Positions 10,878 through 21,421 of a DNA stretch of 41,358 nucleotides are shown here, one piece after another (the stretch's first letter is position 1; the number at the start of each line of letters is the position of its first letter). Position numbers and translations under genes: made by a program. The DNA lies in contig CAAAJI010000204.1 of NCBI GenBank assembly GCA_900642245.1, forward strand, positions 1-41,358. The letters run 5' to 3'. Under the pieces are notes generated by a model, which saw only the letters and a program-made list of their open reading frames with translations, did no database searches and was not told the origin of the DNA. The stretch comes from Fragilaria radians (taxonomy: Eukaryota; Bacillariophyta; Fragilariophyceae; Fragilariales; Fragilariaceae).

Positions 10878-12398
10878 CATTTACTTCTTTGAGCGTCAGA
10901 ATCGTTTCACGATCATGGCGATTTTTTTGCAACTTTTAATACCTTAGAGTTAAGGTTCTTTAAAAGACTAGTATTAATTTCCACTCCCGTTGCTGATGCT
11001 GTTACCTCCCAGACTAGGATTACATACCAATACTTTTCTTTGCCACTTGTATTCCTGTTAATGATGCTATCATCTCACAGACCAGTGTTACAAGCCAATA
11101 CTTGTCTTTGCCACTTGTATTCCTGTTAATGATGCTATTATATTTAGGAAACAATCTATGTTAAAGAGACAGATTTACGAAGATAAGTTGTGTGGTGCAG
11201 ATTAAATACAGAAAAGAGACAATGTCACAAGTGTATACATTTTGAAAGCGTTTTTCTTGCAGTATTGACTCATTTTTTGAAAGATCCCTAATATTAGTAT
11301 CTTTGATCATAATTTGTGTTTTACTTCAGGTGCCATTGGAAATACTAATCACTACCCTATAGTAGAAATCAATGACATTATTACCTTTTACTTTTCATTC
11401 ATTTTTTGACACAGATTACAGATGATAATTGACATTGTGTAAGAACAAATAGAGATTATGGTTGACGTTAACAATTACAGAGAAAAAAGTAAATTCCAAT
11501 CAACTAGTCTAATGTGGTTGCCAAATAGATTCCTGAGATATTTACTGAGTTATAAATATTCATGCAGTGGGATGACACAAAAGATCATGTACTAGTTTCC
11601 AAGATCCTTATGACAAAAACTTGTGATTGGTTGACAATCAGAAAGGTTGCTTTAGTGTTTAATTTTAGGAATTGTAGATGTGCCAGAGAGACATAAGTGT
11701 CATTACAAAGCACATTAATTGTCTAATTTCTCCGTTCACTTGATCATTCATTGGTGCAAAAGAATGCAGAACTAAGAAATGTTTGAAACTAGATGTACTC
11801 GTGAAACTTGCTGCTCAATAATCTAATTCACAATTCACAAACCTTGTTGTCATTGATGAAAGAGAAGATAACCATATAGCTGGATTTTACTTATCATTCA
11901 ATCAACAGTTGATGTGCTAAGTAAGCCATGGAAACTTAGTCATTTGAAGAGGAAGTGTTCACTACACTATAGAAGTAACCACAATGTCAGAGGAATTCAT
12001 GGATATGTTTGACTGAATATCAGAGTACTCAATTTAATGTGCAACTTGGAGATATTCCTGGGCGCCATAATCTTGAACATCCTGAAACAACCTGAGGTCA
12101 ATGATATATGTTTAGGGTTTATCCATTAGGAATATTAGGAATTCGAAAATGTGTGCATCATCAAAATGTGAGTCAGTCTTAGATTAATCTTTTATCTAGT
12201 CACAACTTTCATTGCAACTTGTTAGTTTGAGTTATCCTCTCCTTTCCTTTCATCTTTATTACTTGAAGAGACTACTGCTCAACACGTTTAAACGTGGGTA
12301 CCTGCTTAGTTCTCTTCTTTGTTTTTGAACTTGGATCTTGGAGTCTTCTTGGTTAAGATTTCGGTATTCTTATTTTGGTATTCATCTATTAAGTCGAC
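10878..12398. other. Intergenic between LRR gene 1 and copia fossil
   Basis: No gene is recognised. The region contains the 68-bp tandem repeat listed separately, and its right end must include whatever remains of the 5' part of the copia element. I could not define an LTR or primer-binding site by eye. Confidence 0.4.
10981..11140. repeat. 68-bp tandem repeat, about 2.2 copies
   Basis: The phrase TGATGCT recurs at 10994, 11062 and 11130, exactly 68 bp apart. Between these points the two units share TTTGCCACTTGTATTCCTGT and most of the sequence before it. It is a short minisatellite downstream of LRR gene 1. Confidence 0.85.
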
Positions 12399-14190
12399 AT
12401 GACAGACGTTAGCACCATTAGAGTGATTCCTTTCTGTGGAAAGGTTGATGAATGGCCTGTTTGGAGCGAGAAGTTCCTTGCTAAAGCCAACAGATACGGA
12501 TTCAAGTATTTATTACAAGGAAAGATGTCAATTCCCAAATTTGATGAAGGAAAGAAAATGTTAAAAAGTGCAGAGATTAATGAAGTCGCTTTTACAGAAC
12601 TCATTTTATCAATTGATACAAAGAGTAGTGAAGGCCCTGATGGTAATGCGGCAATTGCATGGGAATGACTCAAAAACAAGTTTGAGCCCGTATCTGCTCC
12701 TTCTATGGTTAAGCTAAAGAAGCAGTTCAGAACTTTCTCCTTGAAGAAGGGTGAAAATCCTGAAGTATGGACAACTGAGATCGAAGATCTACGTATTAGA
12801 CTGGAAGATATGGGTCCAACCATCTCAGATAATCAGTTCATGATTCACGTTTTGAATAATTTGACCACGGATTATGATCTTCAACTTGCGTTAATGGAGA
12901 AGAGAGTTGGAGATTCAGAGAAGCCTTTAAGCGTTGAAGAGATAGAGGCTGAATTGAGTCTTCGTTTTGAAAGATTAAATGTAAGTTCAAATCAAAGCAA
13001 TGAAAATGTTGTTTTTGAAGAACTTGCTTTGTTTTGTAATTGTGGTCAGATTGGTCATAATGCTGCGCAATGCAAAAAGAAGCATTTTAATTATGACGGA
13101 AACAACGGAAATATGACTGAAGGAAATTATTGTACTTATTGTCGTAGGACCGGCCATGTGAAGAAAAATTGTTTCAAACTAAAGAAAAAGGAGTTGCAAA
13201 ACAATAACAATAACCATGGCAGTAATGACAACATTAGTAGAGATCTGCAATTTGTAAATACACAGGATATGGCTTTTGCCTCCGAAAACAAGACCTTAAC
13301 TAATACGATTTGGATCTGTGACAGTGGTGCGTGCGGACACTATTGTAACTTCAAGGGATGATTGATGAATGTTAAAGAAATTTGCGACAAAATTGCCGTT
13401 GGAAATTGTAAGACAATGACAGCCACTAAAGTGGGGAATCTCATATGTAAGGTGATTCAACTTGACGGATCTAGTTTGGATGTCACACTTTATGAGGTCA
13501 AATATGTTCCTGAATTGTGGATGAACTTATTCAGTCTTAACAAAGCGTTCAAAAATGGTTACACTTTGAGCAATAAAGAGTTGTCAATTTGCCTTTCTGA
13601 AGGTCCTAGTTTGGTTACTATTGATAGAGTGATTTGGACAACAAATGGTTTTGTATCAGGGATCAAGTTGTCTATCTATTCTTCTCCGGTCATTTGTAAT
13701 GCAATGATTAATGCTGATCACAACAAAAGTATTGTGTTAACATGTTTCATGAAATGATGAGTCGTTGTGGCGTGTATAAGTTACAGAAGACTGCAGAGAT
13801 TCATGGTTTTAAGTTAACAGGTAAGCTAACAATCTGCAAGAATTGCGCTCCAGCTAAGGCTAGACAGAAAAAGGTTAATAGGAGTGGAAAGGATCTAGTG
13901 AAATACCCGGAGAGAGAATCTACTTAGATATTAGCTCCGTTCGAGATGTAGGCTTTGGTGGTGCAAAGCTTTGGGTCCTGATAGTTGATGATTATACTGA
14001 CTATTGCTGGAGTTTATTTCTAAAAGAAAAGAGCAAATTGAAAGAGAAGATGATGAAGTTATTAACAGATTTGAAAATTGCCGGGATTCATTTGTTGTGA
14101 TGGCTCAAGGCTTTTCAAAAGGAATGCAAGTCTAAAGCATTACATTTTATATTTGAATTTTTGGGCAATCCTGGCATTGGATCTTCAACT
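12399..14190 (+). mobile_element. Decayed Ty1/copia retrotransposon: gag, protease, partial integrase
   Basis: A copia-type gag reads from ATG 12399. It is followed by two CCHC zinc knuckles; the second is canonical (CTYCRRTGHVKKNC) and the first has CX1C spacing. A copia protease motif (WICDSGACGHYC, near 13311-13346) follows, then the pre-integrase link (VKYVPELWMNLFSLNKA), a CKNCAPAKARQK box and the integrase core start (LDISS, then LWVLIVDDYTDYCW). Gag to the pre-integrase link stays in one frame, broken by TGA codons at 12666-12668 and 13359-13361. Later parts need frame changes near 13742 and 13906 and again after 14100, where AFQKECKSKALHF resumes the integrase. Reverse transcriptase and RNase H are absent and no LTR pair was found. 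It sits between the two LRR paralogs. It is inactive and truncated. Confidence 0.9.
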
Positions 14191-15291
14191 CATTAGTCCT
14201 TCCCCCCCTGCATAAATTGATTTATTATAGGAAATTTAGAAACTTGATATCTTCACTAACATAAAAAATGAAGTATTATTGTGAAAACAACATCCTTTTT
14301 CCCTTTTGCAAACAATTATTGACAGCAGCCATAAGATTAGAGGTAACACAATTTCCATTTTAGTTTTGTACAAAAATTTGTCACTGATGCTGCAAAGAAG
14401 CATGTTTTAGGAGCTCCTCTATGAAATGATGTTTTCCTGTATGATTCTTAACTGGAATACAGTCTTTAGTCTACATTGATATTCAACTCCATGAACTTTC
14501 TGAAGAACTCTTTGAAAAAATATACTTTTCTATAATCCCAAGTTTCTGGCATTTTCTAATGTGAATTTAGAAGCATCACCAACTTCATTTTGTAATTAAA
14601 AGCAAAGAAGTACCACTTTGTTCATTAGATTGGCTTTGGAAAAACTGACCCATGAAGTAGAAAAAGGTCAAGAATTACCTCTATTGCAATTTTTGAAAGT
14701 TGCTTATGACACTTAATTCTCCAAGAATACAAATATCATAAGCAGAGGTGAGTCATCATATGGCAATATCCCTAGGGGCAGAAGTTTCAAAATCATGTAG
14801 AAATCAATTCCTTGTTTGAAAATAAATTAACACATTTACTCACATTGCACAAGAGATTGATGGCTATTATTGTGATTTTGAGTCTTTCCCCAATAATTGA
14901 AATAATTCTCATCAAGCTATTAATAGATACTTTAAGGAAAACAGATGAATTTGTTCTCATATTAAAATAATTGGCATAAATTGAAATATATTGCTGAAAT
15001 GATGAAGTGTAAATCAAAAATTTGTTATACTGGTTTTTAAAGTCAAACACCATCTGATTGAAGAACACAGTGGTTTTTTATCAGACAGCATCTGATTGAG
15101 GAACAAGGTGGAGAACAAGATAGTGTTGATGATGCAGCTCTGCATTCAGATTGGTCTGACTGTCTCAAATTTTGGGACAATAAGGACAAAGTTACACCAT
15201 TAAAGGTGTAAATAACATTGACAACCAATTGGAGAGCATTAGGACAACATGGAATTTGAGAAAGGGGAAATCTAAAGAATGATTATGTTAG
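14191..15291. other. Intergenic, possible further LRR decay on minus strand
   Basis: No intact gene is seen. A 91-codon frame (14793-15068, minus) and neighbouring frames have scraps resembling LRR spacing, such as GELSVISNFQKLQ around 14700, but they are too broken to claim. The region adjoins the clearer LRR fossil at 15292-15399. Confidence 0.35.
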
Positions 15292-15399
15292 TTACAAGAA
15301 AAGTTGGTAGCTACCAGTAAGTGGATTCCCATCAAAGTGCCAATAAATCAAGTTTGAAAAATTACCCATGGATGTTGGAATGGTTCCTGTCAATGTATT
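15292..15399 (-). pseudogene. LRR gene fossil, antisense
   Basis: The minus strand reads NTLTGTIPTSMGNFSNLIYW, then HFDGNPLTGS, then a stop. This is the NxLTGxIPxSxGNxxNLxxLxxxxNxLTG pattern of plant-type LRRs, as in both neighbouring LRR genes. It is about 35 codons, with no start and no other intact repeats around it. It lies 470 bp upstream of LRR gene 2 in the opposite orientation, so it is a separate degraded copy and not an exon of that gene. Confidence 0.75.
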
Positions 15400-15868
15400 G
15401 AAATGTTATAATCCACTATTATTCATTCTTATATCATCAATCAACACTACTAGATGCATCTAATGCCAATTATATGTGTTTTATCAATTAAAGATCATGA
15501 TACTCAAGGTGCTAAACATCAAAATGTAATGAATTTCATCACAAGCAAACTCCTAAACTCAAACCCCTTGGAAACGTGAATCAATAGCTAGATTTCTCAT
15601 TAGTATGAGGATAAATTTTCATGTCGTATGTTCTTCACTAGAATATTTACTTCCGCTGTCTCTAAACATTAATGAAGTGCTTCGTCGAGGCATAATTCTG
15701 AAAATTTGACATCGATATTTACTACACCTAAGTCTTTTTCAATTATTGACCAATTGTAACGACGTTTCTCGAGATGAACCGAAAGTGTCCATGCATTTTA
15801 AATTTGCATTTGCCCCGTAATGACCTTTTCATCATCAATTAGTAATTAGTATTGTTGGGCTTCGGTAG
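15400..15868. other. Upstream region of LRR gene 2
   Basis: This stretch holds no coding region that I recognise. It presumably contains the promoter and 5' UTR of LRR gene 2. An imperfect AT-rich palindrome (ATGCA ... TGCAT, near 15792) lies about 75 bp before the ATG; whether it matters is unknown. Confidence 0.4.
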
Positions 15869-18800
15869 ATGGCAACAATGATGATGAGTTCCTCGACGAA
15901 TTCTACAAACTCAAACGCAGCAATTACTACACCCTCTGCACAACGAGACACCTTATCACTGGGTGATGTGTCAGTTACACCAAGTTCAGTAATGGATGAT
16001 TTTCAGGTTATCTTTCAAAAATCAAACGTGAAAACCAAAAAAATAGAGCCCGGTGTCCTCACCATGAAAAAGAGTAATCGCGATGCCAAAGAAGTTGCGT
16101 TTCGAAGCTTGATGGCATCCATTCAAGAGTCAGACATACTATCGTCACAGATGGGGAAACGTGATAAAGAAAATGACCTAGATGTGGGAGGTTCTTCCAA
16201 AAAGGTAACCTTCGATCACATGAATGCACAGATTACGTCCGGAACTCCTAGTCATAGTCAAACCAACCATAAAAAGCCAAGTTTAAATCTAAAAGGATTT
16301 AAAGTCGAAGATGATGATGCCATTTCTGAAATTACGGATAATCACACACTAGGTTCGCACACAACAAATCGTAGTGGAAGAGCAATCCCAAGGCTATCTA
16401 CATCGATGTCAAATGTCGTTATTCCGACAGAAGAAGATTCTATTCCCTCAGAAAAATATGGCTCCAAGGATTCGAAATCTCTATCAAAGCGAAGGAAGAA
16501 AAAAGGCACATCAAGTCAACATAGCTTGAGGAATACTCCCAATCCTCCAGTTCACGATACTAAGCCAAGTATTCCGATGGATATACCATTCGACAGGAAT
16601 ACGAATCACAATTCTGGAAAGTTTTCGAGTCTTTCTTCTCAGTCGCTTAACTCAAATCAAATTTCAAGTGACTCCAGTGGTGGTATCCATGTGATAAGTA
16701 AGGAAGTCTCGAACGGGGAAACGACACTGCCCAAACAACTTGCAAAAGATCTTTCCTTTCGCCCCAATGTAGTAGTTGGTGATACGATATTGCCTAAGGG
16801 AGAGTCAAGTATGATGGAAAGAAAAGAGGATTATAAAATCTTCCCTCCCATGTCGAAGAATAATACTCATTTTCCTCCAAACGATGCTCAGGCTAAGGGA
16901 ATGGTAAAGTCAATTCCTAAAGACAAATTAAAGCAACCGACTGATGCAACATTTCCGTCATCTAAAACAAGCACAAACGAATCTCAAAAGTATATTACTA
17001 GACGTAAAGAGGGCTCTTTTTCAAGCCTGGACTTGCTTTCAAGTCCTGAATTATTTAGTCAACACGTTGCTATTGGTATACCACTGAAATCACAAGAAAA
17101 GGTGGAAGTTTCAAAGTCTGCAACAGGGGAACATGCAAAAATTTCAAAGTCATCTGCTCATCCAAGCAACCACCCAATAAGTGAGACAGAATCCTTACGG
17201 AGTGAATCTTGTCAAGATATGGATAATCAAACACAAGATAACTCCTATGCAACACGTAGGGTGAGCCATACTCAAAGGCACAAGCAAGGTGCAGATGTTC
17301 TAAAGAAACAAGCAGCGACTCACAGGGCTCTCCCTTCAGCCCAATTGCAAGCTATAAGCAAATCAGAGCCTCATTTAATGCCCTCAAAGCCATCGTTTGT
17401 CCGCCATACTCACGTTTCAGGCACAATGCTCCAATCCAATGGTATATCAGATGAGCTTTCTGTAGAGGTATCTACAGAAACAGGCAATCCACTTTTAACA
17501 CGGTATCCAAGAGACCGAACAATCAACCGTGTCATACAAGAATCTTCACTTTCGTTGGCTGAAATTAGCACTTCAAGTATACAACCAAGATTTGACGAAT
17601 CATCGTACAGTTATCGGGATTCCTATCGAGATCCACTACACACTAATGATCAAGACTTGGTTTCGTTGCCATTATCAGCTCATGAAGACTTGACAGCATC
17701 TAATGTGTACGTGGGAAGTAATCGAACTGACCATGGAATATGGGAGGCTTACAGAGGGGACCGCTACAAAGCAGCCAAAGATTTTAAAACTGTCTTATTG
17801 GGAATTCTATGTGTCCTGCTTGTATTGGGACTTTGTATCGTAGTTGCTATTGTAGCAATTCGACAAGAAAAGCAGCCTGCCTCTCCTCCCAAAATTTCAC
17901 ATGAAGATACAAAAATGGCATACAATGATCTCGTCAACTTTCTGTCATCAATTTCCTCCGATAAAGGTGTTGCTTTACAGTATCAAGATTCTTCCCAATT
18001 TCGAGCATTATCTTGGTTGTATCAATCTGATCAGCATAATCCCTTCTGGGCCAATGAGTATCGAATAATTCAAAGATATGTCATGGCGACCTTATACTTC
18101 AACCTTGGGGGCGAAAACTGGTTGAAACAAGAAAACTGGTTGTCGAGTGAGCATGAATGTCTTTGGTACAGCGGGGCTAAAATTTCCTGCACTTCAGAAA
18201 CATTGACTGAACTTGATTTGAGTGTCAACGGATTAGTCGGCACCATTCCGGAGGAAATAGGGCTCTTGACAGAACTTAGCGTAATTGATTTGTCCAGAAA
18301 TGATATTATGCATACCTTACCAGAATCCCTATGGAATTTGAAGGCTTTGGGTAAGTCTTTGTCTCAACAGGTACTTTGTTAAGGGTGTGATCTAATTCTT
18401 ATTCGAATAGAATCATTGCGTTTAAATAATAATAAATTAAGCGGGTCACTACCAAATTCCATGGGCGGCTTATCGCCATTAGAGATCCTTGACTTGTCAA
18501 TGAATCAAATAACTGGAGTTTTGCCGAACGAGATCGGGAAACTGGAAAGCCTTCGTAAGTTTGTCTTGAAATTTTGACTGTGAATGCATAAAAGACTCAC
18601 CTACTTTTGAAGGTACTCTTTATCTTTCAAGTAACCGTATTAGCGGGAGAATCCCTTCGGTTATAGGTAAGCTATCGCGTTTGAAAGAGCTGGATATAAG
18701 AACAAATTCTTTTTCTGGTGATTTTCCGATTGAAGTTTTCAATCTAATCGGCTTAGAACAATTAAGCCTTGATCAAAACACTATGAATATCACTGAATTA

Positions 18801-19340
18801 TCAACGAATATCGGATCGATGGTGCAGCTAAAATCTCTCAGAATGGAGCAATGTGGTTTGATGGGATCAATTCCTACTGAAATTGGCGGTTTGACTAATT
18901 TAGTCACGCTCTCGTTGCATGGAAACAAAATGACTGGAACTATACCTGATTCTATTGGAAATGCAAAGAATCTATTGTATGTCAACTTTTCCAACAACAA
19001 ACTCCGAGGAACGCTAGCAACAGAATTGGGGCTTTTAAGGAAAATTAAAGTTTTGGATGTCAGCGAAAATGAACTGACGGGAAGCATTCCGGGGGAGCTA
19101 TCTCGTCTAACCACTTATCAAGTTGAGTTGGATTTAAGCCGAAACAAATTGACAGGTAGTATTCCGAAGGATATTTGTGTTCAATCTTGTTGTGCAATGG
19201 CCATTGTAAATGTGGATGGCAATGATGTGAAAGGTTGTGAGTCCAAAGTACCTTGTGTTGGTTGCTCAATACTTGGAAATGGCGTTTCTAGCAATGTTCT
19301 TCGGAATTTTGAGATTTCATCAAACTATTCCTTGCCGTAG
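15869..19340 (+). CDS. Single-pass membrane LRR receptor-like protein 2, three exons
   Basis: The coding parts are 15869-18350, 18411-18554 and 18613-19340, joined in frame to give 1117 aa. Both introns are GT-AG, phase 1, and splicing restores unbroken LRRs (NLKALESLRLNNN; KLESLRTLYLSSN). Layout matches LRR protein 1: disordered Ser/Lys-rich tail to about 637, one transmembrane helix at about 641-662, the cap LYFNLGGENWL with cysteines (HECLWY ... ISC), and LRRs starting at about 779. The C-terminus is longer and Cys-containing (KVPCVGCSI). Tail motifs SVMDDF (40-45) and RSLMASIQES (79-88) are shared with the paralog. Type II topology is inferred; no kinase is present. Reading without splicing would stop early at 18382. 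Ligand unknown. Confidence 0.92.
18351..18410 (+). other. Intron 1 of LRR gene 2 (60 bp)
   Basis: The donor is GTAAGT at 18351 and the acceptor is AATAG ending at 18410. Removal joins G with AA to make a Glu codon inside an LRR. Without splicing the frame ends at a TAA within the intron. Confidence 0.92.
18555..18612 (+). other. Intron 2 of LRR gene 2 (58 bp)
   Basis: The donor is GTAAGT at 18555 and the acceptor is TTGAAG ending at 18612. Removal joins C with GT to make an Arg codon in the LRR following the exon of exactly 144 nt. Confidence 0.92.
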
Positions 19341-19483
19341 AACGCTTGACCTAGATCCTGAAAATAGTCATACAAACATTTCTAATTATGATAATGGCTT
19401 TCAAGAATTGCAGAATATTTTTCTCTAGCATCATATGATCAAATATCTTGTCATGGGAAAGAAAATTTTTAAGGATGGCATCC

Positions 19484-19572
19484 ATTCTCTTAGATTACAT
19501 TTTCATCAAATCTTGCTAAAGGAATTCCTTAAATTCAACTTGGGGAAATAGGTGCTTTACACTTTTCGTAAG
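19484..19572 (+). pseudogene. LRR exon fossil with retained splice donor
   Basis: Translation across one frame slip gives SLRLHFHQ, then KGIP, a stop, then IQLGEIGALHF, the order expected of a 24-residue LRR. It ends in TTC followed by GTAAGTT at 19568, the same exon/donor junction as intron 2 of LRR gene 2. A stop codon replaces one residue. It is probably a duplicated exon, about 150 bp after the stop of LRR gene 2. Confidence 0.6.
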
Positions 19573-19939
19573 TTATCACTTTTCTTAGTTAGACTCTTAT
19601 CTAATTGTGAAAGCTATCAACCAACTTTGTTCTTGTTTTTGCTACCACACTGTCAACTATAGCTGTTGGGATATGAAAATTTCTTAGGTGGGAGAGGTCA
19701 TTCTGCCTAGCACTTCTTGATCTACTAGCTACAGGCAGAAAAATGATGTCAAAAATAAATTTATTTATCAATAATGGGTTGGGATTGAAGAAGAAAGAAG
19801 GGCAAGAAGCAATAATTTTGTCAATATGACAAATTCAATCATCAATTGTCAAGATATTACGAAATTATATTTTTCACTAAGAGAAGTTGTTGCTTCTCTT
19901 GTTTTATTTTTCATTTTATTCATCAGAAACCAGAAAAAA

Positions 19940-19957
19940 GGGGGGGGGAGGGGGGGT
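19940..19957 (+). repeat. Poly-G tract
   Basis: A run of nine G, one A and seven G precedes a further GGG. It is a homopolymer with possible G-quadruplex potential and a likely place for sequence-length errors. Confidence 0.8.
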
Positions 19958-21121
19958 GCGGGCATATTATTCTTTTCTGATTTTACGACTGGGAAATGGC
20001 TACATAAATCAAAATTATAATATTGCTGCAACACCAGTCTTTTTGAAGGGTTTTTGAGAAAATCAACTCTTCCACTAACGGCATTCAGACCCCCCTGTGG
20101 CCGTAGATTCCGCAAAAATTGTATAATAGTTTGTACTCCCCAATGTTTCATTCTTTCCTCTTACTGCATACTTGTAAAGCCTTTCAAAGTTAGTTCTAAG
20201 TCTCTCTCTCTTACCTTATTCAAAGTTACAGAGTCACTGTAACTCATTTTTGATGGCTTTGACCGTTGTGCCATACTGATCAGGCAGGTTGTACACGATG
20301 AAAATGATCATTTCCATTTTACCGATTAAATGTCCCAAACTTTAGAGCCTTTTCTTCAAAGCAAATGTCATATTTGCAGCTCAAAATAAGCGAAATTATT
20401 CTTCTGCATGAATTCTTCATGCCCTTTACAGGGCTTTGCTAGCTCAACCACGATTGCTGCAATCAGGTTTCTGTATTGTCTTCTTTGCTAGAAGAGTGAC
20501 ACTCCACCTCTCCCTATCCTTCTTCTCCCCAGAAGGCCCAACCGCATCTCTATTTCAGTTTCTTTTACAGCACGATAGAAATGAAACCTTACTTTCGAAT
20601 AAAGGCATCAAGGCTCGAGAACATTTTACTTTGAGCTCTTGAATGGAGATGATAAACACCCGTTTAGAAAACATGAAAGTCCAAAAATTAAAAAGGATAA
20701 AAACTGAGGTTGTAACGCTAATTTAGCAGGTTTAATCTTTACTATTCTATGACTAATCTTCACGAAATATTATCCTCAACAGACTCTTTTTCATTAATTT
20801 TCTCTTTCCCAACTCTTTTCTTTCCATATAATCACTAAAGTTCTTGCCTGGATTTTACAAAGCACTTGATTTCTCATTCTGTACTTTGTTAGTTAAATTG
20901 TTCTCCCCACCTATGTGGTATCTCGGTTTTGATGAAATCATGAAACATGAAGGTTACCCTCCAACACATATGGTTGAAAGTACACATCATAATGTTATAG
21001 ATATTTTTGAGCTTCTTCTTATGTTCAATTCAATTTTGGAGTTGAAGTGCAGCAAGATCCAAACATATATACTATATACCAAGCTTCTATTATTTCGCTC
21101 GACTACAATTCATTCAACATT

Positions 21122-21336
21122 TACTACCGTAATTTGCGCCGATTAAGGGATATCGGTGATTAAGGGATTTTGACGGAATCTTCACGGAATCTCATGTACA
21201 TCGTGAAACGGCATTGCCTAGTCTTACTGTAGGGTATCGTGTACATCCAAAAAAATAGTTTTTGCGGTGATTAAGAGATTTCAGAAGTGATTCATGTACA
21301 TTCCCCATCCCTTAAACGACGCAAATTACGGTAGTA
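21122..21336. mobile_element. MITE with TA flanks and 27-bp terminal inverted repeats
   Basis: The left end reads TA then CTACCGTAATTTGCGCCGAT and the right end is its inverse, ending CGCAAATTACGGTAG then TA. The arms match with two mismatches. The element between the TA dinucleotides is 211 bp and has no coding capacity. A TA target-site duplication points to the Tc1/mariner superfamily. Internally GATTAAGG/AGA-like words recur three times and CATGTACAT twice. It lies about 85 bp upstream of the UTP25 start codon, so it may be part of that promoter or 5' UTR. Confidence 0.85.
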
Positions 21337-21421
21337 CTATCAACATCAGACAATTCAAATACTAGTGTTTTTCTCCACCAGTGATTTTCTGTCCATCTCT
21401 AAAATGTTGATGTAAAGAAAA

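Larger units (their letters stand above)
19341..21121. other. Intergenic between LRR gene 2 and MITE
   Basis: Apart from an LRR exon fossil and a poly-G tract listed separately, I recognise nothing. Several frames of 60-100 codons occur but begin at non-ATG codons or lack family features. Confidence 0.4.

Noticed and set aside
15043..15228. 61-codon minus-strand frame near the LRR fossil
   Set aside because: Has several cysteines but no clear LRR cap pattern; may be noncoding.
18681..19340. A separate 219-aa LRR gene at 18681
   Set aside because: The start is TTG and the frame is the third exon of LRR gene 2 once two short introns are removed.
20436..20642. 68-codon plus-strand frame
   Set aside because: Opens with TTG and has no recognisable domain or splice context.
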